Notes under the pieces: model-generated
Seen by the model: the letters and a program-made list of their open reading frames with translations, nothing else
What the model was told of the DNA's origin: nothing
Databases searched by the model: none
Translations under genes and position numbers: made by a program
NCBI GenBank assembly: GCA_002311925.1
Contig: DCAK01000074.1
Coordinates: 6,004-22,642 of the forward strand
From: Planctomycetes bacterium UBA1135
GTDB taxonomy: Bacteria; Planctomycetota; UBA1135
DNA: 16,639 bases
Direction of reading: 5' to 3'
Shown: in pieces, positions 1 to 8,625 of the stretch
Layout: the number at the start of each line of letters is the position of its first letter
How positions within the stretch are numbered: the first letter of the stretch is position 1

Positions 1-1
1 C

Positions 2-514
2 GGCAGCACGGTGGGCAAGGACAACGCAGATGGTTGGGTGCAGGGGACCGAACTGGCCTTCAATTGGCGTTGGGCCCCGAATTGGTCCTCCCGCTTTTCT
101 GCCTCGATGATGGACGGAGAGGTGGAACAGAGGTTGGCCGTGGACTCTGGAGTCACCCCCTTCGGCAACCTCCCCCTCGTGGACGCCCCCATGGACCGCC
201 TCATGCCCGCCCAGGCCTATCTTTCCACCCGCTGGCAACCCGGTGGGGCATCCTGGTGGGTCGAAGGAAGGGCCTGGGCCATGGGCCGGGCCGATAAGCT
301 TTCATTTCGGGACGAACGCGACACGGGCCGCATTCCGCCGGGTGGCACCCCCGGATTCCTTTTTGGAACTTTGGCTGCGGGAATTGATATCGACGACGAC
401 CGTCGTCTCTGGGTGGGCCTCGAAAACATCGGGAATGTAGATTACAGGGTGCACGGTTCGGGAATCAACGGACCGGGTCGCAACCTCCTGGCTACCCTGG
501 AAGTCCGGTTCTGA
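2..514 (+). CDS. TonB-dependent outer-membrane receptor, C-terminal part (5' end outside window)
   Basis: This is the last 170 residues of an outer-membrane beta-barrel receptor. The frame is open from the window edge and ends at TGA 512-514. Amphipathic strands alternate with turns, and the final strand carries the receptor hallmark: ENIGNVDYRVHGSGINGPGR, then a terminal strand ending in VRF. The last-residue aromatic is the usual outer-membrane insertion signal, and the ENxxxxxYRxHGSG segment is typical of TonB-dependent receptor C-termini. Plug domain and TonB box lie outside, so the ligand cannot be inferred. tonB begins 10 bp downstream, which strengthens the family call and suggests co-transcription of receptor and energiser. 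Confidence 0.88.
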   Translation, partial: GSTVGKDNADGWVQGTELAFNWRWAPNWSSRFSASMMDGEVEQRLAVDSGVTPFGNLPLVDAPMDRLMPAQAYLSTRWQPGGASWWVEGRAWAMGRADKLSFRDERDTGRIPPGGTPGFLFGTLAAGIDIDDDRRLWVGLENIGNVDYRVHGSGINGPGRNLLATLEVRF

Positions 515-524
515 CCGGGTTCCC

Positions 525-1202
525 ATGCCCAGGAACACATCCATAATCGTCCGTTCGCTCCTGGCCTCGGTCGGGGTCCATGGGATTTTGGTGGCCGTCG
601 TCTTCCTGGGCGGAATCACCCTCTTTTTCATTCGCTCCACTCCCACTCCTCCCCTCATCCAGTTGGAAACCCGGCTCCAGGTTTCCCTTCCCCTGGCGAA
701 GGCCCCCCCGGTGGAAGTGGTGGCTCCTCCTGAACTTCTTCCCGAACTCATCGACAGCCCCCCCGAAGTTTCGCCGGCGGTGGTGGAAAGATTGGACTTG
801 CCCGACTTTCTTCCCGAAAAGCCCTCTCTGGTTCCACCGCCGGTCCCCTTGCTCGAACCCTCCCAACCCCTTCAACCCAGGGAGGCCCCCCAGGAGGCAG
901 GAGGCTTGGGTTTCACTCCTCCAACCCGGGACCATGGCGCCTGCCCCTCGCCGCCTTACCCCGAAAGAGCGGTGCGGCGCGGATGGCAGGGGACGGCCTG
1001 GGTCAGGGTGAAGGTGAGCGCGGTGGGCTTGCCCGAGGAGGTTGTCCTGACTTCAAGCTCGGGCCATTCCATTCTCGATGGGGCCGCCGTCGTGGCAATC
1101 GAGCAATGGCGCCTGGAACCTGCCCGGAGGGATGGCCACCCGGTTCCGGGGTATTTGCTGGTGCCCGTCCGCTTTCGGTTGCGAGCCCCCGGGAACCCTT
1201 AG
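525..1202 (+). CDS. tonB: TonB family energy-transducer protein
   Basis: This 225-residue protein couples the inner-membrane proton motive force (through ExbB/ExbD, not in this window) to outer-membrane receptors. The order of parts is classical. A short cytoplasmic start is followed by one membrane helix at about residues 8-36 with the conserved-type Ser and His19 (SVGVHG). A long proline-rich periplasmic spacer spans about 40-135 (many PP, PEV and PEL units). A TonB C-terminal domain spans about 140-222, with the YPERAVRRGWQG entry motif and a strand ending in EQWRLEPA. The ATG is preceded by TTCTGACCGGGTTCCC, with no clear Shine-Dalgarno, so it probably depends on translation of the receptor gene just upstream. 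Family assignment is firm; which receptors it serves is inferred from adjacency. Confidence 0.92.
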   Translation: MPRNTSIIVRSLLASVGVHGILVAVVFLGGITLFFIRSTPTPPLIQLETRLQVSLPLAKAPPVEVVAPPELLPELIDSPPEVSPAVVERLDLPDFLPEKPSLVPPPVPLLEPSQPLQPREAPQEAGGLGFTPPTRDHGACPSPPYPERAVRRGWQGTAWVRVKVSAVGLPEEVVLTSSSGHSILDGAAVVAIEQWRLEPARRDGHPVPGYLLVPVRFRLRAPGNP

Positions 1203-1213
1203 AATTCCTCCCC

Positions 1214-2329
1214 TTGCCCGTCCCCTTCTTCGACATTCATTATCGGCTCGACCAGGAAGGTCGCGCCGAGGTCCTCGAAAAATGGGCCGCGGTGCTCGAT
1301 CACGGCGGTTTCATCGGGGGACCCGAAATTGCGGAACTCGAGGAAACCCTTGCCTCAGAATTTGGTCTCGGGGAGGTCGTGGCCTGTTCGAACGGCTCCG
1401 ACGCCCTGGTCCTCTCCCTGCGGGCTGCCGGGGTGGGCCCCGGAGACGAGGTCGTGGTTCCAGCATTCACCTTCTTCGCCACCGCCGGAGCGGTCGCCCG
1501 CGTCGGGGCGGTCCCGGTTTTTGCGGATGTCGATTCGGAATCCGGTCTCCTGGACACCGCCTCCGTCGTCGCCAAGGTCACCGACAAGACCACGGCGGTC
1601 ATGACGGTCCACTTGTTCGGACGCCCGGCGCCCGTCGGGCCCTTGGCTGAAGCCGTCGCCGCCTCCTCGGGCCGCCCCGTCCCGATTCTCGAGGACGCAG
1701 CCCAGGCTGTGGGGTCGGTCGGAGAAGAAGGTCCCTGCGGGGCCCTCGGAATCGCCGCCGGTTTCTCCTGTTTCCCGACCAAGAACTTGGGCGCGGCCGG
1801 CGACGCGGGCTTCGCCGCCACCCGGGATGCGGATCTCGCCGACAGGATGCGGAGCCTTCGGCACCACGGCGGCCAGAATTACCTCCACCGCGAGGTGGGT
1901 TTCAATTTCAGGATGGACCCGATTCAGGCCGCATTTCTCCTCCACCAACTCCCCAAGCTTGCCGGATTCCAGGAAGCGCGGCGGGAGGGTGCCGACCATT
2001 ACGCCTGCCTGTTCGCGGACGCCGGCCTGGGCGGCAAGGTGATTCCACCGGCCGACGCTCCCGGTCATGTGTTCCACCAGTACGTGATTCGGGCCGAGAA
2101 TCGGGACGGGCTCAAGGCCCATCTCGACGAGGCGGAAATCGGGTCCGCCATCTACTACCCGATTCCCCTTCATCTCCAGCCCTGCTTCGCCGACCTCCGA
2201 GGAGCTGAAGGCGACCTGCCAGCTTGCGAAAAGTTGGCAGGCCGGGTTCTGGCCCTGCCCATCCATCCGGGGGTTACCTCTTCCCAAAGGGAAGAGGTCG
2301 TGGCCGCCATCGCAGCCTTCTATTCCTGA
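1214..2329 (+). CDS. DegT/DnrJ/EryC1/StrS family PLP-dependent sugar aminotransferase
   Basis: This 371-residue fold-type I PLP enzyme is expected to transfer an amino group to a keto sugar nucleotide for surface polysaccharide or LPS building. The schiff-base lysine is visible in FPTKNLGAAGDAG (Lys190). The cofactor-binding acidic motif EDAAQAVG precedes it, and GSDAL near the N-terminus matches the phosphate-binding region. The HHGGQNYLHREVGFNFRMDP segment and YYPIPLHLQPCF near the C-terminus are family signatures; the latter resembles WbpE/WlbC-type UDP-sugar aminotransferases, but substrate is not determinable. I chose TTG at 1214 because the conserved VPFFDIHY start follows immediately and it sits 11 bp after the tonB stop. 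The frame stays open upstream to 983, but that part overlaps the real TonB C-terminal domain. The end overlaps the convergent Hpt gene by 10 bp. Confidence 0.88.
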   Translation: MPVPFFDIHYRLDQEGRAEVLEKWAAVLDHGGFIGGPEIAELEETLASEFGLGEVVACSNGSDALVLSLRAAGVGPGDEVVVPAFTFFATAGAVARVGAVPVFADVDSESGLLDTASVVAKVTDKTTAVMTVHLFGRPAPVGPLAEAVAASSGRPVPILEDAAQAVGSVGEEGPCGALGIAAGFSCFPTKNLGAAGDAGFAATRDADLADRMRSLRHHGGQNYLHREVGFNFRMDPIQAAFLLHQLPKLAGFQEARREGADHYACLFADAGLGGKVIPPADAPGHVFHQYVIRAENRDGLKAHLDEAEIGSAIYYPIPLHLQPCFADLRGAEGDLPACEKLAGRVLALPIHPGVTSSQREEVVAAIAAFYS

Positions 2330-2676
2330 AGCAGGCCGGCCTGCCGGAGACCCTTTTCCAGGTTCACCAACTTTGCTTCCAGGGTGAGGGTCAACTCGCT
2401 GGCCTTGGCCATTTTTCTGGATCGGCTCAATCCTTCGACTCGGGAGGCCAAATCTCGAATTTCCCATGCCCCCAGGCAGGCGCTCGAACCGGTCAATGCG
2501 TGAGCGGCGGTTTCCGCCAATTCAGGGGTGTCTCGGTCCAATCCCGCGTGCAGGGTGGCCAAGCGCCGCGGCAATTCCCTGAAAAAGCATGAAAAAAGGT
2601 CCGACAGCTCCCGAGGGTCGGGAAAGAGAGCTCGAAGTTCTTCGAGCTTTGCGGAATCAATGGGTGAAAGGGCCAT
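2320..2676 (-). CDS. Stand-alone histidine phosphotransfer (Hpt) domain protein
   Basis: This 118-residue, all-helical protein matches an Hpt domain over most of its length. The phosphoacceptor motif is AAHALTGSSACLGAWEI, with His59 as the predicted phosphorylated residue, followed by the helix containing LASRVEGLSR. Hpt proteins relay phosphate between response-regulator receiver domains in multistep phosphorelays. No kinase or receiver gene is in the window, so its partners are unknown. The usual Lys three residues after the His (HxLKG) is Thr62 here. It is the last of three - strand genes after the symporter and small membrane protein, 45 bp downstream of the latter. Its 3' end overlaps the convergent aminotransferase gene by 10 bp. 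Confidence 0.82.
   Translation of the reverse strand: MALSPIDSAKLEELRALFPDPRELSDLFSCFFRELPRRLATLHAGLDRDTPELAETAAHALTGSSACLGAWEIRDLASRVEGLSRSRKMAKASELTLTLEAKLVNLEKGLRQAGLLQE
2331..2344. repeat. 14-bp perfect palindrome at a convergent gene junction
   Basis: GCAGGCCGGCCTGC is its own reverse complement. It begins 1 bp after the aminotransferase stop codon and lies inside the last codons of the convergent Hpt gene. As RNA it could form a 5-bp stem with a CCGG loop. A short T4 run follows about 8 bases later on the + strand, so it is at best a weak terminator. It may simply be compositional in GC-rich coding sequence. Confidence 0.4.
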
Positions 2677-2721
2677 GGCAGGGGATGCGTTTCCCCCTTT
2701 TCGTCCCGGATTGGAGCCGCC

Positions 2722-2934
2722 TTAGCTTTCCCCGGTCTTTTTTTCCCCGTGGCCGAGGACCTTTTTCCAGCACCAGAGATTGAGGGCCACAAGGGTGACC
2801 CATGTCGCGGCGGTGAAGGCCGAACCGAAGGGATTCAGCTGGACCAGCGACTGGGTTTCGGGCATGGAATCCCCCCCGAGGTGAGCCAGGAAGGTCCACG
2901 GAAGGAAGCCGAGAAGGTCGAGGAGGGGGGGCAC
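2722..2934 (-). CDS. Small hydrophobic protein downstream of AGCS symporter
   Basis: A 70-codon gene starts at GTG 2934, only 15 bp after the symporter stop, and ends at TAA. I do not recognise the family. A hydrophobic N-terminal stretch (LLDLLGFLPWTFLAHLGG, residues 4-21) is followed by a clear membrane helix at about residues 38-57 (AFTAATWVTLVALNLWCW). A basic tail then follows (KKVLGHGEKK), which predicts a cytoplasmic C-terminus. An internal ATG at 2866 would give a 47-residue, one-helix protein. Small membrane partners encoded next to secondary transporters are known for other families, so a symporter accessory role is possible but inferred only from spacing and hydrophobicity. A run of seven A on the coding strand lies near the end. 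Confidence 0.55.
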   Translation of the reverse strand: MPPLLDLLGFLPWTFLAHLGGDSMPETQSLVQLNPFGSAFTAATWVTLVALNLWCWKKVLGHGEKKTGES

Positions 2935-2949
2935 GGTCAGGCTGGTGCC

Positions 2950-4449
2950 CTACTTGTAGACCGTGAACTCCCCTAATTTCAAGCGCCGCCAGTAATCATT
3001 CAGGTCACGGCGCACCCCGCCGGCCAGGAAATAGAGGCCAAGAATGTTGGGGAAGGCCATCCCGAGAATCATCAGGTCCCCGAAATCGAGGATATTGGTG
3101 GAAGTCACGATGGATCCCAGGAAGACCATTACCAGGAAAAGAAGCCGGTAGACCATCGACGAGGCATCCCCGAAGAGCCAGGCCCAGCAACGCTCCCCGT
3201 AGTAGGACCATGAAATCATGGTGCTGAATGCGAAGAGCATCACCGCCACGGCAAGCACCCAAGGGAACCAGGAAATTTCCGAGGAGAAGACCTGGGATGT
3301 GAGCCCGGCGCCGTCGCTTGACTCGGCGAAGGGCTGCGCCACGGCCGCCATGCTTCCTCCGTCGTAGTGGCCGGTGATGACGATGACCAGCCCCGTCATG
3401 GTGCAGACCAGGATGGTGTCGATGAAGGGTTCGAGGAGGGCGACGATTCCCTCTCGGACGGGGTACTTGGTCCGCGCCGCCGAATGGGCGATGGCTGCTG
3501 AACCAATGCCGGCCTCGTTGGAGAAGGCCGCCCGCTTGAACCCGGTCACGAGCACTCCGATGAATCCGCCCCAGGCCGAGGTTGGATTGAAGGCGCTTTC
3601 GACGATGGTGCCGAAAGCTGCGGGGACTTCGGTCGCATGAAGGAAAAGAATCCACAGGCAGGCGGCCACATAGATGCCGCACATGGCGGGGACGATTTTT
3701 TCCGCGGTCCGGGCGATGCGCTTGATGCCGCCGATGATGACGATGCCCACCAGCCCGGTCATCGCCAGCCCGTAGACCCAGCGATGGTCGGCAAGCCAGG
3801 GGAGGGTCTGCTGGATTGCGTTCAGCGACTGGTTGACCTGGAAGCTGTTTCCGCCCCCGAACGATCCCCCGATGCACATGATGGCGAACATCACGGCGAG
3901 AACCTTGCCCAGTCCGCCGACTCCTCGCTCAGCCAGCCCCTTGGACAGGTAGAACATGGCGCCGCCCATGACCCGTCCATCGGGCCGGACCTTGCGGTAT
4001 TTCTGTCCCAGGGTGCACTCGGTGAATTTCGAGGACATGCCCAGGAACCCGGCCAAAATCATCCAGAAGATGGCTCCCGGGCCGCCGATGCTGACGGCGA
4101 TGGCAACCCCGGCGATGTTGCCCAGCCCTACGGTGGCCGACAGGGCTGAGGCCAGAGCCTGGAAATGGGAAACTTCGCCCTCGTCGGCGGGGTTGTCGTA
4201 GCGCCCGCGTGTGACCGCGATGGCGTGGCGGAACCCCCTCAGGTTGATGAAACCCATCTTCAGGGTGAAGAAGATGGCTCCCACCACCAACCATGCCACC
4301 ACCATGGGGACGGCGGCCTCGCCCGGCCAAATGTCCAGGAAGAAGACCGAGGCGAGGGCGTCGACCACCTGTCCGGCTATGGCATCCACCTTGGATTCCA
4401 GGCCATTGTGCTGGCCGACCAGGAGGAAGAGGGGGTTTGCGATTCCCAT
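2950..4449 (-). CDS. Alanine/glycine:cation symporter family protein (AGCS)
   Basis: This 499-residue inner-membrane secondary transporter is expected to import small neutral amino acids such as alanine or glycine with Na+ (or H+). The AGCS signature is unmistakable: HFQALASALSATVGLGNIAG, then a GGPGAIFWMILAGFLGMSSKFTE-type segment, then LGQKYR. A later block (FKRAAFSNEAGIGSAAIAHSAARTKYPVREG) is also diagnostic. About ten hydrophobic helices are spread through the protein. Length is within the family range. ATG 4449 is preceded by a pyrimidine-rich stretch with no Shine-Dalgarno. A promoter-like pair sits so close that the mRNA could be nearly leaderless. The small hydrophobic gene and Hpt gene follow on the same strand. 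The exact amino-acid substrate is not visible. Confidence 0.93.
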   Translation of the reverse strand: MGIANPLFLLVGQHNGLESKVDAIAGQVVDALASVFFLDIWPGEAAVPMVVAWLVVGAIFFTLKMGFINLRGFRHAIAVTRGRYDNPADEGEVSHFQALASALSATVGLGNIAGVAIAVSIGGPGAIFWMILAGFLGMSSKFTECTLGQKYRKVRPDGRVMGGAMFYLSKGLAERGVGGLGKVLAVMFAIMCIGGSFGGGNSFQVNQSLNAIQQTLPWLADHRWVYGLAMTGLVGIVIIGGIKRIARTAEKIVPAMCGIYVAACLWILFLHATEVPAAFGTIVESAFNPTSAWGGFIGVLVTGFKRAAFSNEAGIGSAAIAHSAARTKYPVREGIVALLEPFIDTILVCTMTGLVIVITGHYDGGSMAAVAQPFAESSDGAGLTSQVFSSEISWFPWVLAVAVMLFAFSTMISWSYYGERCWAWLFGDASSMVYRLLFLVMVFLGSIVTSTNILDFGDLMILGMAFPNILGLYFLAGGVRRDLNDYWRRLKLGEFTVYK

Positions 4450-4457
4450 GGGGAGCG

Positions 4458-4486
4458 ATTGTGAGGGAGAGGGTGGGAGGGGGCAA
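4458..4486 (-). promoter_or_regulatory. Candidate sigma-70-type promoter for the AGCS gene
   Basis: Read on the - strand, TTGCCC (4486-4481, 4 of 6 to TTGACA) is separated by exactly 17 bp from CACAAT (4463-4458, 4 of 6 to TATAAT). The -10 ends 8 bp before the start codon, so transcription would begin at or within a few bases of the ATG. A run of seven A lies upstream at 4511-4505 and could act as an UP-like element. Matches of this quality can occur by chance. Confidence 0.35.
4465..4483 (+). other. G-quadruplex-forming motif in divergent intergenic region
   Basis: The + strand reads GGGAGAGGGTGGGAGGGGG: four G-runs of at least three with loops of 3, 1 and 1 bases. Short loops are the most stable class of predicted quadruplex. 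It lies between the divergent symporter and DUF669 genes, within the spacer and -35 of the candidate symporter promoter and on that gene's template strand. The motif is seen directly; folding and function are inferred. Confidence 0.6.
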
Positions 4487-4545
4487 CTCGGGAAGGGGCT
4501 GGAGTTTTTTTGTCACCGAGGGGGAGTTTGGGCGTCCTTTCCCAC

Positions 4546-4974
4546 ATGAGTGAAAACACTATGACCATCGACTTTTCCTCCGTAGGAAACATCGAAGACT
4601 TCCGTTCCGTGCCGGAGGGTGATTACCCCTGCCGGATTTCTGAAATCCGCGAGAGCAAAAGCCCGGCCGGGCATTCCCGCTGGGGAATCCGCTGGGAGGT
4701 CTGTCACGGCGAGTGGCAAGGCCGAACCGCCTGCTGGGATTCCTTGCATTGGTCAGAAAGAGGTCTCCCCCGCGCGAAATTCCTTCTCGGCCTCCTTGGG
4801 TTTGAAATCCAAGGCCCCTTGGAAATCGATGCCCGTCAATTGGAGGGCAAACAGGCCCTGGTCACCGTCGTGAGCGAAGAGCGGGAAGACCCCGTCACCG
4901 GCATCCGCAGGTTGAGGAATCGGGTTCCCTACTCGGGCTACGGGACCTTCGTTCCGCCGAAAAAGAGCGGTTGA
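4546..4974 (+). CDS. DUF669-type protein (phage-associated domain of unknown role)
   Basis: This 142-residue protein matches the DUF669 pattern (Pfam PF05037), best known from phage replication and recombination modules. Visible features are the N-terminal FSSVGNIEDFRSVPEGDYPC entry, SKSPAG then the W-rich strand WGIRWEVCHGEWQGR, a KFLLGLLGFE helix, and the C-terminal strands with VTVVSEEREDPVTG and RNRVPYSGYG. A small beta-rich nucleic-acid-related fold has been suspected for such proteins, but biochemical function is not established. ATG 4546 was chosen; ATG 4561 would remove five residues, and neither has a strong ribosome site. No phage genes surround it: it heads a + strand group with a deaminase-like gene and ligA, which suggests a domesticated role in DNA metabolism. 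The family call is from memory of the motif pattern. Confidence 0.62.
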   Translation: MSENTMTIDFSSVGNIEDFRSVPEGDYPCRISEIRESKSPAGHSRWGIRWEVCHGEWQGRTACWDSLHWSERGLPRAKFLLGLLGFEIQGPLEIDARQLEGKQALVTVVSEEREDPVTGIRRLRNRVPYSGYGTFVPPKKSG

Positions 4975-4997
4975 GGAGGGGGTATCCTGGGGTCCAA

Positions 4998-7411
<2,414 letters not shown>

Positions 7412-7425
7412 AATGTCCGGCCCAA

Positions 7426-7501
7426 GGGCCGTTAACTCAGTGGCTAGAGTGCCATCCTCACACGGTGGAAGTCGCTGGTTCAAATCCAGCACGGCCCACC
7501 A
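7426..7501 (+). tRNA. tRNA-Val, anticodon CAC
   Basis: A 76-nt cloverleaf is visible. The acceptor stem GGGCCGT pairs with ACGGCCC. The D arm is ACTC/GAGT. The anticodon stem CCATC/GGTGG has one T-G pair, and loop CTCACAC gives anticodon CAC, which reads GUG valine codons. The T arm is GCTGG-TTCAAAT-CCAGC. Discriminator A and CCA are encoded. The D loop is one base shorter than in the next tRNA. It begins 14 bp after the ligA stop, so processing from a ligA transcript is plausible. Confidence 0.93.
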
Positions 7502-7509
7502 GGGACCCC

Positions 7510-7586
7510 GGGCCGTTGACTCAGTTGGCTAGAGTGCCACCCTTACAAGGTGGAAGTCGCTGGTTCGAGTCCAGCACGGCCCACCA
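7510..7586 (+). tRNA. tRNA-Val, anticodon UAC
   Basis: This 77-nt cloverleaf has the same acceptor stem (GGGCCGT/ACGGCCC), D arm ACTC/GAGT, T arm GCTGG-TTCGAGT-CCAGC and encoded CCA as its neighbour. The anticodon stem is a perfect CCACC/GGTGG, and loop CTTACAA gives anticodon UAC for valine. It follows the first tRNA by 8 bp and is about 90% identical to it, pointing to tandem duplication and anticodon divergence. Its 3' end is 3 bp from the stop codon of the convergent GT9 gene, so no dedicated terminator fits between them. Confidence 0.95.
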
Positions 7587-7589
7587 GAA

Positions 7590-8573
7590 TCAGGTCAGGG
7601 TTTCGAGAATCGCCTCGGCCACCTCTCCGGGAGAGATCTTCTCCATGCAGGGGTGGTCGATTGGGCAGCGAGCCTTGTGACATGCCAGGCAGGGGACCTC
7701 GGCCAGGGTCCTGCGCAGCGAAGTGAGGCCCTCGGTTCCGTGGGCGGTCCACGCAGGGTGGGTGGGTCCGTAAAGCGCTACCTGCGGCACCCCAAGGGCT
7801 GCAGCGATGTGGCGGGCGCCGCTGTCCATGCAGAGCAGAACTCTGCATTCAGCGATTTTCAGGCGAGCGTCGGCCAGGTCGGAGCAGGGCCCGGAACCGG
7901 AATCGAGGACGATTCCCGTTTCTTCCAGTCGGTCCGCCAACTCGGCCAGGAGAGCGCTTTCCTCGGGAGCTCCAAGGATTCTCGGGGACAAGCCGGTGCT
8001 TTCGACCGCCCGCTGGACCGCCGCCGCGAGGAGGGCAACCGGGTAGAGCTTGCTGGGACCGAAAGCAGCGCCAGGCGCCACGCCGAGGAAACTGCCGGGC
8101 TCAGTGTTCGGAGGTCGGGCAAGTTCGACGGGGCCGGGGGGGATGTCCAGGTCCGGAACCAGTTCCATGTAGATTTCCGTCATGGGGCGGGGTTCTCGGG
8201 CCGGTGGAAGAGCGGTGTTCAGCAGGAAACCTCTTCCACGGTTCCCCCGTCCGACGCGCTCGGGAATGCTGGCCAACCTGGCAGCCAGGGCGGACGACCA
8301 GGAATTCGTGAGAAGAAGGATGCGCCTTGCCTCTGCCGATTTCAGAGCCCGGGCTTCGCGGAACACCCGTCCCATTCCCCTGCCTCGGGGGAGTGGAAGG
8401 AAAGCATCGAATGAATCGAGTCCCTCAAGAAGGGATTCGAAGGCCGGGTTTCCTGCCACCACCAACTGCTCCTTGGGCAATGCGGTCCTCAACGCCCTGA
8501 GCATGGGGGTGGCCATCACGGCGTCCCCCAATGGATTGGGGAGACGAATCAGGGTGGCGGAGGCGGGGGGCAA
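7590..8573 (-). CDS. Glycosyltransferase family 9 (ADP-heptose:LPS heptosyltransferase-like)
   Basis: This 327-residue GT9 protein is expected to add heptose, or a similar sugar, to the LPS core on the cytoplasmic face of the inner membrane. The N-terminal IRLPNPLGDAVMATPMLRAL is the acceptor-side signature. PGAAFGPSKLYP and the donor-binding CMDSGARHIAAALGVPQVAL followed by YGPTHPAWT match WaaF-type enzymes. A four-cysteine cluster near the C-terminus (CLACHKARCPIDHPCM, Cys295-309) is also common in that group. TTG 8573 was chosen because the conserved fold begins seven residues later and it lies 52 bp after the etfA stop. The frame is open further upstream to 8696, but that overlaps the conserved end of etfA. 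No ATG fits. The exact heptosyltransferase type (WaaC, F or Q) is not assignable. Confidence 0.85.
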   Translation of the reverse strand: MPPASATLIRLPNPLGDAVMATPMLRALRTALPKEQLVVAGNPAFESLLEGLDSFDAFLPLPRGRGMGRVFREARALKSAEARRILLLTNSWSSALAARLASIPERVGRGNRGRGFLLNTALPPAREPRPMTEIYMELVPDLDIPPGPVELARPPNTEPGSFLGVAPGAAFGPSKLYPVALLAAAVQRAVESTGLSPRILGAPEESALLAELADRLEETGIVLDSGSGPCSDLADARLKIAECRVLLCMDSGARHIAAALGVPQVALYGPTHPAWTAHGTEGLTSLRRTLAEVPCLACHKARCPIDHPCMEKISPGEVAEAILETLT

Positions 8574-8625
8574 GGCGGTTTCGTCCGAAAACGAACCCGC
8601 GCAGTCTATTCCCGGATGCCGGTTG

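Noticed and set aside
983..1213. Open frame upstream of the aminotransferase start, overlapping tonB
   Set aside because: The overlapped DNA encodes the conserved TonB C-terminal domain, and aminotransferase similarity begins only at VPFFDIHY after 1214.
1355..2467. Long - strand open frame opposite the aminotransferase gene
   Set aside because: It has no recognisable motifs and lies antisense to a clear PLP enzyme; a GC-rich shadow.
3005..3877. Second - strand frame within the symporter gene
   Set aside because: Arg/His-rich translation without motifs; the symporter frame accounts for the DNA.
4510..4538. TTGTCA as a -35 for the DUF669 gene
   Set aside because: No -10-like sequence occurs 16-19 bp downstream.
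4546..4974. Prophage remnant around the DUF669 gene
   Set aside because: No integrase, structural or lysis genes and no att-like repeats were seen; the flanking genes are cellular.
7623..7635. CTCTC-CGG-GAGAG hairpin as a tRNA terminator
   Set aside because: No T-run follows, and it lies in GT9 coding sequence.
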